Assembly: GCA_021307345.1 (NCBI GenBank)
Contig: CP089930.1
Coordinates: forward strand, 2,604,001-2,668,000
Length of the DNA stretch: 64,000 bases
Direction: 5' to 3'
Origin: Escherichia coli
GTDB lineage: Bacteria; Pseudomonadota; Gammaproteobacteria; Enterobacterales; Enterobacteriaceae
Shown in pieces: positions 1 to 8,310 of the stretch (positions within the stretch are counted from its first letter, which is position 1; every line of letters begins with the position of its first letter). Below the pieces are notes generated by a model that did no database searches, was not told the DNA's origin, and worked only from the letters and a program-made list of their open reading frames with translations. The translations under genes and the position numbers were made by a program.

Positions 1-426
1 CAGCTTGATCTGCCGATGATGGTGGAAAATAACACCAGTGCCTATGGCACCGGTTTTACCGTGACCATTGAAGCTGCTGAAGGTGTGACTACCGGTGTTT
101 CTGCCGCTGATCGTATTACAACCGTTCGTGCTGCTATTGCCGATGGCGCGAAACCGTCAGATCTGAATCGTCCGGGCCACGTTTTCCCACTTCGCGCGCA
201 GGCAGGTGGTGTACTGACTCGCGGTGGTCATACTGAAGCGACTATTGATCTGATGACGCTGGCAGGCTTTAAACCGGCAGGTGTACTGTGTGAGTTGACG
301 AATGATGATGGCACCATGGCGCGTGCGCCAGAGTGCATCGAGTTTGCGAATAAACACAATATGGCACTGGTTACTATCGAAGATCTGGTGTCATACCGTC
401 AGGCACATGAGCGTAAAGCCAGCTGA
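1..426 (+). CDS. ribB: 3,4-dihydroxy-2-butanone 4-phosphate synthase, C-terminal part
   Basis: Partial gene: the reading frame is open from base 1 and gives 141 residues of a protein that is normally 217. RibB converts ribulose 5-phosphate to formate and 3,4-dihydroxy-2-butanone 4-phosphate, the four-carbon precursor of riboflavin. The visible part holds the family segments STGVSAADR-like ([11 protein letters not shown]), the RPGHVFPL block and the [11 protein letters not shown] block, which carry substrate and metal-binding residues. The sequence agrees almost residue for residue with E. coli RibB. The 5' end, including any FMN riboswitch leader, lies outside the window. Confidence 0.97.
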   Translation, partial: QLDLPMMVENNTSAYGTGFTVTIEAAEGVTTGVSAADRITTVRAAIADGAKPSDLNRPGHVFPLRAQAGGVLTRGGHTEATIDLMTLAGFKPAGVLCELTNDDGTMARAPECIEFANKHNMALVTIEDLVSYRQAHERKAS

Positions 427-460
427 AAATCGCTGCTTAATTTACCGCGTTAATCAAGAA

Positions 461-488
461 ACCGAAGTTGTTGCTGGCTTCGGTTTTT
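461..488 (+). terminator. ribB intrinsic terminator
   Basis: A 7-bp stem ACCGAAG (461-467) pairs with CTTCGGT (478-484) and runs into a T-rich tail (TTTTATTTT). It lies 35 bp after the ribB stop codon and fits a Rho-independent terminator. Confidence 0.85.
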
Positions 489-618
489 ATTTTGCCTTCA
501 TTATGCAAGATGTTAATTCCGCTTCTCTTTCTATGAGAAAATTTCATTAATATCAGGCAACCTTTTTCATTATGATCAAAATCATATAATTGTTTCGTTA
601 TTATGCGACCATATGAAT

Positions 619-636
619 ATATCCGAAAAAGGATAT
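619..636. repeat. small inverted repeat upstream of the small membrane protein gene
   Basis: ATATCC (619-624) and GGATAT (631-636) flank an A-rich loop; the stem extends by a G:T and an A:T pair. No T-run follows, so it is more likely a leader hairpin or an operator for the gene starting at 690 than a terminator. Confidence 0.35.
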
Positions 637-689
637 GTGAAATTTATGCGCCAAATGTTTAGTAATGTTAAATGTTAAGGGTAAAAAGG

Positions 690-860
690 ATGTTTATCGC
701 CTGGTACTGGATTGTATTGATTGCGCTGGCTGTGGTGGGTTATTTCCTGCATCTGAAACGTTATTGTCGGGCGTTCCGCCAGGACAGAGACGCACTGCTG
801 GAAGCGCGGAACAAATACTTAAACAGTGCGAGAGAAGAGGCAGCAGAAAAGCTGGAATAG
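690..860 (+). CDS. small single-pass membrane protein, unnamed
   Basis: The frame encodes 56 residues starting at ATG 690. An AAGGG ribosome-binding site (677-681) sits 8 bp upstream. An in-frame ATG at 672 has no such site, so 690 is preferred. Residues 1-18 form a hydrophobic membrane segment (FIAWYWIVLIALAVVGYFL), followed by a basic, then highly charged helical tail rich in Arg, Glu and Ala, which suggests a cytoplasmic coiled tail. A strong hairpin follows the stop. I do not recognise the function. Its own ribosome-binding site, membrane topology and terminator support a real small protein. Confidence 0.65.
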   Translation: MFIAWYWIVLIALAVVGYFLHLKRYCRAFRQDRDALLEARNKYLNSAREEAAEKLE

Positions 861-877
861 GGCTTTTGTGATGTTTG

Positions 878-918
878 CAGATGTTGTCCATGCGCCGGAC
901 AACATCTGAAGCCGTTTT
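878..918 (+). terminator. terminator after the small membrane protein gene
   Basis: A perfect 12-bp stem pairs CAGATGTTGTCC (878-889) with its complement (897-908) around a 7-nt loop. Five Ts follow at 914-918, overlapping the zupT stop. It ends the + strand transcript and may also oppose zupT read-through. Confidence 0.7.
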
Positions 919-1691
919 TAACCAATTCCTGCCGTTTGTAGCAGTACTAAACTGAACCCCATCACTGACATTCCACATAGAACGCCATAGCTGGGGTTAT
1001 TATTGGGATCAATTTCTTTAGCCAATGGCATTAATTCATCAACGGAAAGTGCGACCATAATACCTGCAACCGCCGCCATGATTGCTGCCATTACCACTGG
1101 AGAAATCATGCTACCGAGGATTAACCATGCCAGAACACCACCGAGAATCTCTGCCAGTCCAGAAATCCCTGCCCACAGAATTGCGGTGCGTTTAGACCCC
1201 GTTGCCGCGTAAACCGGGCCTGCAACCGCCAGACCTTCAGGAATATTATGCAACGCCACTGCCAGAGCGATACCAAAGCCCAGCTCCAGGTTACTGCTTG
1301 CTGTGACAAAGGTGGCAATCCCTTCCGGGAAGTTATGCAGGCTGATACCCAGAGTGAGCAGAATAGCAGTGCGCTTGATTGATTTTGGTAGCGGCTGCAC
1401 TGATTTTTGCATTAAATCCTGCGGGTGAGCATGTGGCAACATGCGGTCCAGGCCAAAATAGCCCAGCAAACCAACGATAAACATACCGTAGCCCAGCACA
1501 GGCGACATCCCTTCGGCGGCTAATGCGGCAGGAAGCATCTCCATTAATGAGATGAGCAACATAATCCCCGCCGCAAATCCCAGCGAAAACGCCAGCAGTC
1601 GGTTTGAGGGTTTTTGTCCAAGAACGCCGAGAAACGCGCCAATAAACGTGGCTGCCCCCGCCAGTATGGTCAGAATGAGAGGTACTGACAT
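918..1691 (-). CDS. zupT: ZIP-family zinc/divalent metal uptake permease
   Basis: ZupT imports Zn2+ and other divalent metals (Fe2+, Mn2+, Co2+) across the inner membrane. The protein is 257 aa from the start MSVPLILTI at 1691, which has a good AGGAG ribosome-binding site; an upstream in-frame Met at 1733 would add 14 unfamiliar polar residues. It shows about eight membrane segments. The metal-site helices of the ZIP family are visible as [10 protein letters not shown] and [10 protein letters not shown], each with His, Asn, Pro and Glu. The central loop carries the His pair PHAHPQD. It is transcribed alone, divergent from ygiD. Confidence 0.96.
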   Translation of the reverse strand: MSVPLILTILAGAATFIGAFLGVLGQKPSNRLLAFSLGFAAGIMLLISLMEMLPAALAAEGMSPVLGYGMFIVGLLGYFGLDRMLPHAHPQDLMQKSVQPLPKSIKRTAILLTLGISLHNFPEGIATFVTASSNLELGFGIALAVALHNIPEGLAVAGPVYAATGSKRTAILWAGISGLAEILGGVLAWLILGSMISPVVMAAIMAAVAGIMVALSVDELMPLAKEIDPNNNPSYGVLCGMSVMGFSLVLLQTAGIG

Positions 1692-1741
1692 CGACAACTC
1701 CTTATAATTCTTCAACTTCAGGTGGAGCTTCAAAATAACTG

Positions 1742-1755
1742 ATGATGATCATCAT
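1742..1755. repeat. 14-bp perfect palindrome between zupT and ygiD
   Basis: ATGATGATCATCAT is self-complementary and sits between the divergent zupT and ygiD starts, 50 bp from each. It could be an operator for a dimeric regulator of either gene; no specific regulator is recognised. Confidence 0.4.
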
Positions 1756-1806
1756 GGTTATCTGGGTTCTTCGCCCACCGAACAAGCGTATTGTGAGGAT
1801 ATCAAA

Positions 1807-2622
1807 ATGACACCTTCAATTAAGGATATCATCATGTCTTCAACGCGTATGCCAGCATTGTTTTTAGGTCACGGTAGCCCGATGAACGTGCTGGAAGATA
1901 ATTTATATACCCAGGCCTGGCAGCGGCTAGGCGAGACATTGCCGCGCCCGAAAGCGATAGTCGCTATTTCTGCGCACTGGTTTACCCGTGGCACGGGAGT
2001 AACAGCAATGGAAACGCCACCGACAATTCATGACTTTGGCGGCTTTCCTCAGGCGTTATACGAAACGTATTATCCGGCTCCGGGTTCACCTGCTTTGGCA
2101 CAGCGACTGGTCGAATTGCTGGCGCCAGTACCTGTTACCCTGGATAAAGAAGCCTGGGGTTTTGACCACGGTTCCTGGGGCGTGCTGATTAAGATGTATC
2201 CTGACGCTGACATCCCGCTGGTGCAGTTGAGTATCGATAGTACTAAACCCGCCGCCTGGCATTTCGAAATGGGACGTAAGCTGGCGGCGCTGCGCGATGA
2301 AGGGATAATGTTAGTTGCCAGTGGCAACGTGGTGCATAACCTGCGCACGGTGAAGTGGCATGGCGATAGTTCACCGTACCCGTGGGCGATGTCGTTCAAT
2401 GAGTATGTGAAAGCGAATCTGACGTGGCAAGGGGCGGTTGAAGAGCATCCACTAGTGAACTACCTCGACCATGAAGGTGGGGCGTTATCGAATCCAACAC
2501 CGGAACACTTTCTGCCACTGTTGTATGTGTTAGGTGCGTGGGATGGTCAGGAGCCGGTGACTGTTCCGGTTGATGGTATAGAGATGGGCAGTTTAAGCAT
2601 GTTGTCGGTGCAGGTAGGTTAA
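1807..2622 (+). CDS. ygiD: extradiol dioxygenase-family protein (4,5-DOPA dioxygenase-like)
   Basis: YgiD belongs to the LigB-type extradiol ring-cleavage dioxygenases, which use a non-haem metal; E. coli YgiD has been linked to 4,5-cleavage of L-DOPA. The protein is 271 aa from ATG 1807, with AGGAT just upstream; a second Met at residue 10 is a possible start. Family metal ligands appear as the N-terminal His of FLGHGSP, the SAHW motif, GFDHGSWG and the SGNVVHN segment. The protein differs from K-12 YgiD at several positions (for example in the stretch after NLYT), more than is usual between E. coli strains. Confidence 0.93.
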   Translation: MTPSIKDIIMSSTRMPALFLGHGSPMNVLEDNLYTQAWQRLGETLPRPKAIVAISAHWFTRGTGVTAMETPPTIHDFGGFPQALYETYYPAPGSPALAQRLVELLAPVPVTLDKEAWGFDHGSWGVLIKMYPDADIPLVQLSIDSTKPAAWHFEMGRKLAALRDEGIMLVASGNVVHNLRTVKWHGDSSPYPWAMSFNEYVKANLTWQGAVEEHPLVNYLDHEGGALSNPTPEHFLPLLYVLGAWDGQEPVTVPVDGIEMGSLSMLSVQVG

Positions 2623-2631
2623 AAGATGAGA

Positions 2632-2663
2632 AGAACCGAAGCCACATTGCTGGCTTCGGTTCT
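2632..2663. terminator. bidirectional terminator between ygiD and dsbI
   Basis: A 12-bp stem, AGAACCGAAGCC (2632-2643) with GGCTTCGGTTCT (2652-2663), lies between convergent genes. On the minus strand a TTTT tract follows a few bases later; on the plus strand CGTTACCTTACTTTTT follows. Confidence 0.75.
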
Positions 2664-2670
2664 CGTTACC

Positions 2671-3342
2671 TTACTTTTTCAGCAGCTTGAGTCCCCATGC
2701 GCCGCTCATCACTAGCAGCAGTAATAAACAGAGACCAAAAGCCAACATACATGCCTGTGCCATGTTCATAAAGTGCCACGGCGGTAGCAGATACCAGCCT
2801 TCAGATTGCTGATACATCTCTACAAACCACTGCTGCATACTACTCAGTGTGACGCCATCGGGAACGATTGGCGCGTCATAGCCACAATCTCCGGTCGGTT
2901 TGAACCAGTTTGGTGCCCACTGTGCAAGCGGCAGGTTAAAGGGGAAAGTGGGATCGGTAGAGCAACCCTGCACGCCAAACAGTGAATCGGGATCCGGGTT
3001 ATGTACCGCATGGTGGATATCGTTCAGTTTGAGCGAAAACTTCAGTCCCATAATGCTGCCGTAAAATGCCATCACGCAGCCAATCAACTTAAGGACGATA
3101 TTCTTCGGGTTGATCGCCGCAACCAATCCTCCAATAACCATTACAAACATGGCGTAGCGAATGTAAACGCATTGTTCGCATGGTGCCATGTAGAGATAGA
3201 TTTGGAAGAACGAGTGCGCGAGGATAATCAGCGCGCCCATCGCAGCGGCCATTAACAACCACAAAAAGCGTTGTTCCTGCCATTTGACCAGCGTGTTCAC
3301 CGGTGATGTGCGTAGGTCTTTCCACATTCCCTTAATACCCAT
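2671..3342 (-). CDS. dsbI: DsbB-family disulfide oxidoreductase partner of DsbL
   Basis: DsbI is the inner-membrane quinone-linked protein that reoxidises DsbL. The 223-aa protein has several membrane segments. The first periplasmic redox pair is C55-E-Q-C58 just after the first transmembrane helix; the second pair is C127 and C153 in a long periplasmic loop that also contains HHAVHN. This is the usual DsbB arrangement with an enlarged loop. The gene begins 14 bp after dsbL and is the last of the assT-dsbL-dsbI operon, so its job is probably specific to oxidising AssT through DsbL. Confidence 0.95.
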   Translation of the reverse strand: MGIKGMWKDLRTSPVNTLVKWQEQRFLWLLMAAAMGALIILAHSFFQIYLYMAPCEQCVYIRYAMFVMVIGGLVAAINPKNIVLKLIGCVMAFYGSIMGLKFSLKLNDIHHAVHNPDPDSLFGVQGCSTDPTFPFNLPLAQWAPNWFKPTGDCGYDAPIVPDGVTLSSMQQWFVEMYQQSEGWYLLPPWHFMNMAQACMLAFGLCLLLLLVMSGAWGLKLLKK

Positions 3343-3356
3343 AGCCAGTTTCCCTG

Positions 3357-4025
3357 TTATTTGCTTGCTAACTCACGGATAAGGTCTGCCATTGCATCAA
3401 TGGATTTAATACTCTTGGTGTAGATCAGATATTTACCGTTGACGACATACGCCGGAACTCCCTGGATTTTTGCAACTTCATAAGAGGCTTTCCATTTTTC
3501 CAGTGTTTCTTGTACCGCTGGCTCTTTCAGTGCTGCTTCAAAATCCGCCTGGCTCATACCTGCGGCATCCAGACCAGTTTTGATAAAGGCAGCGGGATCT
3601 TTGCCGTCAGACCAGCGTTCTTTTTTGTCGTGATATGCCGCGTAGTAGGCAAACTTGGCCTTCTTAAACTGAGAGTTAGCATCAAATAAGGAAATGCCTG
3701 CTGCTTTATCTTTATTTATCAAGACCGCAAAGACTTCGCTTGCTTGTTTGCCGTATTCACCTTTGGTTTCCAGATGAAAAGGCGTGAAAGCAACGACATC
3801 TTTCACTTTTTCAGAGACAGGGCCAGTCACTGCTTTGTCATACTTGTAGCAGAACGGGCAGGCATAGCTGAACACTTTAATCAGCGTTTTATCGGCGTTC
3901 GGAATCGGTTTTTCCAGAACCATATAATCCGTGCCTTCGGTGAATGCAGATGCGGTAAATGAAACCGCCAGAGCTGCGGTCAGCAGTACACTTTTAAACA
4001 GTGATGAGATCCCTAATTTCGACAT
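3357..4025 (-). CDS. dsbL: periplasmic thiol:disulfide oxidoreductase DsbL
   Basis: DsbL is a DsbA homologue that introduces the disulfide into AssT. The 222-aa precursor has a signal peptide ending ASA27, then a thioredoxin fold with insert. The active site is C56-P-F-C59 (29 and 32 in the mature numbering), where the usual DsbA His is replaced by Phe, a known DsbL trait that makes it very oxidising. The cis-proline loop is GVPAYV near the C-terminus. It sits 18 bp after assT and 14 bp before dsbI, transcribed together with them. Confidence 0.96.
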   Translation of the reverse strand: MSKLGISSLFKSVLLTAALAVSFTASAFTEGTDYMVLEKPIPNADKTLIKVFSYACPFCYKYDKAVTGPVSEKVKDVVAFTPFHLETKGEYGKQASEVFAVLINKDKAAGISLFDANSQFKKAKFAYYAAYHDKKERWSDGKDPAAFIKTGLDAAGMSQADFEAALKEPAVQETLEKWKASYEVAKIQGVPAYVVNGKYLIYTKSIKSIDAMADLIRELASK

Positions 4026-4043
4026 TTTTTATTCCCTTCTTAA

Positions 4044-5840
4044 TTATTTAAACATCTGCTGTGGACGGACTAACAGCGCACGATAGTGAGTCTGGTTGGG
4101 TTTATCAGACAGCACGTCGATTTCCACTTTCACTTCTTTGGTTTTGTAATCTATTTCGTTCAACTTACCGACGGTTGGCTGCCCGACATCGAACAAATGA
4201 ATAGAACCACCGAAGCCAAACATGGTGTTGCGGTCGGCTTGATATTCAATGATGGAGGTGATTGGGCTATAGAAATCGTAGCCACGTTCTTTACCGTATT
4301 CCCAAACTTGCTGAACGGTGCCTTTCTTCTCATCAATCTTATATTCCACAAAGCGGGAATATTTCATGGTTGGTAAGGCAGGTTGTTCCAGATGGCGACC
4401 GTCGCCATTATCAAAGATAGTGAGCGTACCTTTACTGGAAATCCAGGCGGTATGCTGGGTGTAGGTAAAGTCGAAGTCTGAGTTTTCACACAGACCGTTT
4501 TCGCTACAAATAATAGGTTTGCCGTTAGCATCAACAGGTTTCAGCAGCTTGCTGGCGAGCGGTTTTTCCCAGCCTTTAGATGGTGCAAGGATCCATTTCA
4601 CTTGCTTATCACGACCAATCTTCACTACGCCCTGATGACGAGAGGAGAGAATAATTGAGTCATCTTTTGTGTCATAAGCGATGGAATTAACGTGCGCCCA
4701 GTTACGGCCTGGCCCTACACCCAGAGCGTCGCCAAACGGTGTATCTGGTTCCAGTTTTGCCTGTTGTCCTGCATGGGCAAGGTCAACGTTAACGCAAACT
4801 GCACCTGCATCCAGCGCGCCGAGCAGTGCATCGCGTTTCGGATCGAGGATCTTCGTCAGATCCCATACATCGACAACGCGACCAGATTTATCGACTTCGA
4901 GGATATGGTCACGAATGGTGGTGACGTGTACGCCGTCATCGCGACGATAGTTACTCTTACCTACGCGCAACAGTACCGTGCCATTTGGCGTCTCAATGGA
5001 TTCATGAGTGGCGTCAGCGAATCCGCGCGGCAGTTTATGATCTTCCAGCACCTGACCCATCATGTCGAACTCGTACCAGTGCTGACCCTGTACTGCGGTA
5101 AAGGTGCCGCGTGGCGTTTCGCGGATGCCCATCAGATAACCACGCTTGTTGATATCGCGGTCACGACCATCGTAGAAGGTGTCTTGATCCAGCCACCAGC
5201 GGTATTCACCTTCGGTATCGACGATAAAGGTGAATGGCGCGATATCAAAAGGCAGTGCGCCGGTTGCCGGACCCGCATCGAGGATCCCGGCATTTTTATC
5301 TTTCTCACCATGCCAGTGGAGGTCGGAACCTTGCGCAGTAAAGGTATGGGTATTAACCAGATAGAGGCGGTCTTCAAAACCTGGCGCGACTTTAACAACT
5401 TTGGTTTGCTGTAGGTCGGAGATGGAGCGGTTATCCATGTAATTATTGACGATGGCGGAAGTCTGCACCACGTAATCATCTTTCATGGCCTTACTGTTTT
5501 CTTTCCACTCAACGGTTACTTTGTTAGCAAATTTCTGGTAAAGACCAAAAATCGGTACACCATCGTAAGTTTTTAGTGACTCCTGACCCACGTGATAGCT
5601 GATTTCAACGCCTTTTTCGCCTTTCCCGTGGACGGTAACTTTGACGTCAGAAATGACATGGCTATCTAAATCAACCACAGCAGTCAGAGGAGCATTACCG
5701 TAGGGATCAACGATGACTGCGCCGAGTTGCCCGGCAGGTGGTGCAGGTTTAAAACCTGCTGCCATCACCCCTGATGCTGACAAACCCAGAGTTATCGCCA
5801 CAGCTCCGGCTACCAGAGTTTTTCTATATTTATCAAACAT
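4044..5840 (-). CDS. assT: periplasmic arylsulfate sulfotransferase
   Basis: AssT moves a sulfuryl group from one phenolic sulfate to another phenol in the periplasm without PAPS, by a sulfohistidine intermediate. The 598-aa precursor has a 27-residue signal peptide ending VMA, then a small N-terminal beta domain and a beta-propeller. In mature numbering the catalytic His436 is in TYTQH, and the disulfide needed for activity is C418-SENGL-C424, just before it. Start at 5840 is supported by AGGAG. It heads the operon with dsbL and dsbI, which form that disulfide. The operon is known from uropathogenic E. coli and Klebsiella and is absent from K-12, so it is an accessory block here. Confidence 0.96.
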   Translation of the reverse strand: MFDKYRKTLVAGAVAITLGLSASGVMAAGFKPAPPAGQLGAVIVDPYGNAPLTAVVDLDSHVISDVKVTVHGKGEKGVEISYHVGQESLKTYDGVPIFGLYQKFANKVTVEWKENSKAMKDDYVVQTSAIVNNYMDNRSISDLQQTKVVKVAPGFEDRLYLVNTHTFTAQGSDLHWHGEKDKNAGILDAGPATGALPFDIAPFTFIVDTEGEYRWWLDQDTFYDGRDRDINKRGYLMGIRETPRGTFTAVQGQHWYEFDMMGQVLEDHKLPRGFADATHESIETPNGTVLLRVGKSNYRRDDGVHVTTIRDHILEVDKSGRVVDVWDLTKILDPKRDALLGALDAGAVCVNVDLAHAGQQAKLEPDTPFGDALGVGPGRNWAHVNSIAYDTKDDSIILSSRHQGVVKIGRDKQVKWILAPSKGWEKPLASKLLKPVDANGKPIICSENGLCENSDFDFTYTQHTAWISSKGTLTIFDNGDGRHLEQPALPTMKYSRFVEYKIDEKKGTVQQVWEYGKERGYDFYSPITSIIEYQADRNTMFGFGGSIHLFDVGQPTVGKLNEIDYKTKEVKVEIDVLSDKPNQTHYRALLVRPQQMFK

Positions 5841-6290
5841 GGATATATCTCCTTATATAACGCAAATATATAATAATGATGAATATCGACTGTTGAGATG
5901 GTACTAATAAATTCATTTGACGAATGAAAGTGTATTTCTAATAGTTGTTATAAATGCTTTTTTACTTGATTTAGATTTTTGTATTTCTCTGTAACAAATA
6001 TTTTCTTTTAGTCGATACTAGGGGGGCAATATATCAATAACAATATTCAATATTGTGTAGTGTGATCCCAGCGACATTGTTTTTTAATTATTAAATCTAT
6101 TTTTGGTGCAATAAAAGTTATAAATAAGCATATAAAACAACAAGTTACTATGTGGTTTTATTAGTTAATTTAATTACAATATCGCTTGCATATGACGATC
6201 TAATATTAAATTAGGAATTAATGTTAAATAAAGGTAATAGATGTAGTTGATTATATATAGGTGGGAGTGATGATTTGCGGATTATAATAA
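5841..6290. promoter_or_regulatory. AT-rich intergenic region upstream of assT
   Basis: About 450 bp without a credible gene, strongly AT-rich compared with the flanks, as in many H-NS-silenced promoters. It must contain the assT operon promoter. It includes a perfect inverted repeat (6040-6056) and a run of G at 6021-6026. I cannot assign -35/-10 elements with confidence. The boundary with the conserved ygiC side is the terminator at 6291. Confidence 0.5.
6040..6056. repeat. perfect inverted repeat, possible operator upstream of assT
   Basis: ACAATATT-C-AATATTGT, 8-bp arms around one base, about 200 bp upstream of the assT start. The form suits a helix-turn-helix dimer site. No known consensus is matched with certainty. 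Confidence 0.4.
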
Positions 6291-6313
6291 ATTGCCCCAG
6301 TAAATGGGGCAAT
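6291..6313 (-). terminator. terminator of the tolC-ygiBC operon
   Basis: ATTGCCCC (6291-6298) pairs with GGGGCAAT (6306-6313); on the minus strand the stem is followed by TTATTATAAT. It lies 12 bp after the ygiC stop. Confidence 0.75.
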
Positions 6314-6324
6314 ATTGAACAGTA

Positions 6325-7485
6325 TTATTCAACGAAAATATGCGGATAAAACCGTGACATGTCCTGGGTGATTAATGCTCGGTCTTCACGAATCCCAATT
6401 CCGGCAGGTTGATCGTTCACCAGCCAACTTCCAATCAGCATATAACTGTCGCCAAATTTCGGTAGTGGATGGAATTGCTGAACAATCATCCCTTCTTCGC
6501 CATACGGACCTTCCGCTGCTTCAATGGTTTTACCGTTCTCAATGATCGACACGTTTGCGCCTTCACGGGAGAAGATCGGTTTAACCACATATTTTTCCAT
6601 TTGCGGATGATCATCTTCCGCAAAATAAGCGGGCAGCAGGTTCGGGTGATTCGGGAACATCTCCCACAGCAGCGGCAGAAGCGCCTTGTTGGAGATAATG
6701 CTCTTCCACGCCGGTTCCAGCCAACGCACGCCAGCATCTTCAAGCTTAGTGGAGAACATTTCGCGCAGCATAAATTCCCACGGATACAGTTTGAACAGGT
6801 TAGCGATGACCTGATCCTGCAAATCCGTGAACTGACCTTTTTCGCCTAAACCGATATCGTCGATGTACAGAAACTCGGTGGCGATTTCAGCTTCAGTCGC
6901 GCAGTCCTGCAAATACTGAATGGTGCCACGATCTTCCACTGTGTCGCGACAGCAGGTGAGATGCAGCAACTGAAAGCCGTACTGCTCACGCAACTCGACA
7001 AAACGGTCAATGAGCTTTTCTTGCAGACTGTTAAACTGGTCGCTGCCTTCCGGCAGGTTGCCCGCGTTAAGCTGATCTTCCAACCAGATCCACTGAAAGA
7101 ACGCCGCCTCGTATAGTGACGTTGGCGTATCGGCGTTATTTTCCAGAAGTTTAGGCTCGCCAGTGCCATCCCACGCCAGATCAAGACGCGAATAAAGCGA
7201 CGGCTGGTGCGTCAGCCATGACTGACGCACAAAACTCCAGGTGTGTTTTGGAATGCGGAATTTGGTCATCAGCTCGTCGCTGGCGATCACTTTTTCCACC
7301 ACTTTCAGGCACATCTGGTGTAGTTCAGCGGTGACCTCTTCCAGCTTTTCAACCTGGGCGAGGGTCAATTTGTAGTAAGCATCTTCACACCAGTACGGCT
7401 CACCGTACATGGTATGGAAATTGAAACCGTACTCGTGAGCTTTCTCGCGCCAGTCCGGGCGCTCGGTAATACTGACTCTTTCCAT
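6325..7485 (-). CDS. ygiC: ATP-grasp ligase, glutathionylspermidine synthase-like
   Basis: The 386-aa protein is homologous to the synthetase half of glutathionylspermidine synthase (Gss, also in this window at 47889) but lacks the amidase domain. ATP-grasp features include [13 protein letters not shown], which aligns with VKPIAGRCGSN of Gss, the acidic patch [11 protein letters not shown] and a C-terminal [10 protein letters not shown] segment. The true substrates are not established; reports on YgiC homologues suggest a peptide-bond ligase acting on something other than glutathione and spermidine. The start lies 5 bp after the ygiB stop. It is the last gene of the tolC operon. Confidence 0.93.
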   Translation of the reverse strand: MERVSITERPDWREKAHEYGFNFHTMYGEPYWCEDAYYKLTLAQVEKLEEVTAELHQMCLKVVEKVIASDELMTKFRIPKHTWSFVRQSWLTHQPSLYSRLDLAWDGTGEPKLLENNADTPTSLYEAAFFQWIWLEDQLNAGNLPEGSDQFNSLQEKLIDRFVELREQYGFQLLHLTCCRDTVEDRGTIQYLQDCATEAEIATEFLYIDDIGLGEKGQFTDLQDQVIANLFKLYPWEFMLREMFSTKLEDAGVRWLEPAWKSIISNKALLPLLWEMFPNHPNLLPAYFAEDDHPQMEKYVVKPIFSREGANVSIIENGKTIEAAEGPYGEEGMIVQQFHPLPKFGDSYMLIGSWLVNDQPAGIGIREDRALITQDMSRFYPHIFVE

Positions 7486-7490
7486 CGGTA

Positions 7491-8162
7491 TCAGCCGCCC
7501 ATTGAACGAGAGGAAGTGCCGGTTGCGCTACGCTGCATGGTGCTTTGTTTGGCAACAGATTCACCAAAGCCGCCACGGGTAACGGTGGTGGTGGTGGCTG
7601 GTTTCGGCGCCATGGCTGTTTTCGGTACGGTCATGGTGCGGCCTGGCTGGGCTGCGCCATAGTTTTTACCGGTGGCATCAGTGTATTTGCCGTAAGCCGG
7701 GCTGGCCGGATTTTTCGAAGAGAACAGCGGTTGTTGCGCAAAGCCCGCGCCGCCGCCCATCAGACGTCCCATCATGTAACCGGCCATCAGCGGCATCCAG
7801 AAGCTACCGCTGGATTGCTGAGCCTGCGCCTGGTTTTCTGGCGCCATGCCAGCCTGAGCAGGTGCCTGCTGGCATTGACCTTCGCCAAATTCAGCAACAC
7901 AGTCTTCACGGGTGGCGTATTTCGGCGCAGTACGTTCCGCTTCTTTCAGCGCATTATTGTACGCAGTGGCGCATTCTGCACTTTTGCCTGGGTTTGCCGC
8001 TGAACAATCATCAGCATTTTGATACAGAGACACTGTTTCATCACTCTTTTCACAGCCTGCCAGCATAAAAACAGTGGCAACCGCGAGAGCAACAGGTGTC
8101 AGATGGCGTGCGCTCCAGTTTTTGCGGAACGATGCGTGGCGTATGGATTTTGTCCGTTTCAT
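7491..8162 (-). CDS. ygiB: DUF1190 lipoprotein-like protein
   Basis: The 223-aa protein starts at MKRTKSIRH (8162). A long basic N-terminus leads to a hydrophobic segment ending LAG-C37, a lipobox-like site, although the signal region is longer than usual. A Cys-containing region (residues 50-105), a Gln/Ala-rich linker, the glycine-rich [11 protein letters not shown] segment and a Thr/Ser-rich tail follow. The function is unknown. It is co-transcribed with tolC and ygiC, and the operon responds to MarA, SoxS and Rob, which points to an envelope role during efflux stress. Confidence 0.92.
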   Translation of the reverse strand: MKRTKSIRHASFRKNWSARHLTPVALAVATVFMLAGCEKSDETVSLYQNADDCSAANPGKSAECATAYNNALKEAERTAPKYATREDCVAEFGEGQCQQAPAQAGMAPENQAQAQQSSGSFWMPLMAGYMMGRLMGGGAGFAQQPLFSSKNPASPAYGKYTDATGKNYGAAQPGRTMTVPKTAMAPKPATTTTVTRGGFGESVAKQSTMQRSATGTSSRSMGG

Positions 8163-8310
8163 TTTTGTCTTCCGGGACCAGTGGTAAATACCCATCAGAA
8201 TAGAGGATGGCTGGTCGAAATTGAAGCGAGAAGGGGGAAGAATGCGGCAGATAACCCGTATCTTTACGTTGCCTTACGTTCAGACGGGGCCGAAGCCCCG
8301 TCGTCGTCAT
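8050..8310 (-). CDS. ygiA: doubtful 86-aa ORF overlapping ygiB
   Basis: The frame starts at ATG 8310, sharing its A with the tolC stop codon (TGATG), and overlaps ygiB in another frame for its second half. That start-stop overlap would allow translational coupling. Against it, the first codons are built from a very stable hairpin (8283-8302) and the composition (many Arg, Cys, Pro; no domain) is not protein-like. E. coli annotations list a ygiA here, so I record it, but it may not be expressed. Confidence 0.3.
   Translation of the reverse strand: MTTTGLRPRLNVRQRKDTGYLPHSSPFSLQFRPAILYSDGYLPLVPEDKNETDKIHTPRIVPQKLERTPSDTCCSRGCHCFYAGRL
8283..8302 (-). promoter_or_regulatory. very stable UUCG-loop hairpin just after tolC
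   Basis: On the minus strand GACGGGGC-TTCG-GCCCCGTC forms an 8-bp GC-rich stem closed by a UUCG tetraloop, 7 nt after the tolC stop codon. No U-run follows, so it is unlikely to be a simple terminator. It could protect the tolC message from 3' exonucleases or lower expression of ygiBC relative to tolC. Confidence 0.6.

Noticed and set aside
6058-6079. CRP site near the assT upstream region
   Set aside because: One half-site TGTGA is present, but the other half matches poorly. Not enough for a call.
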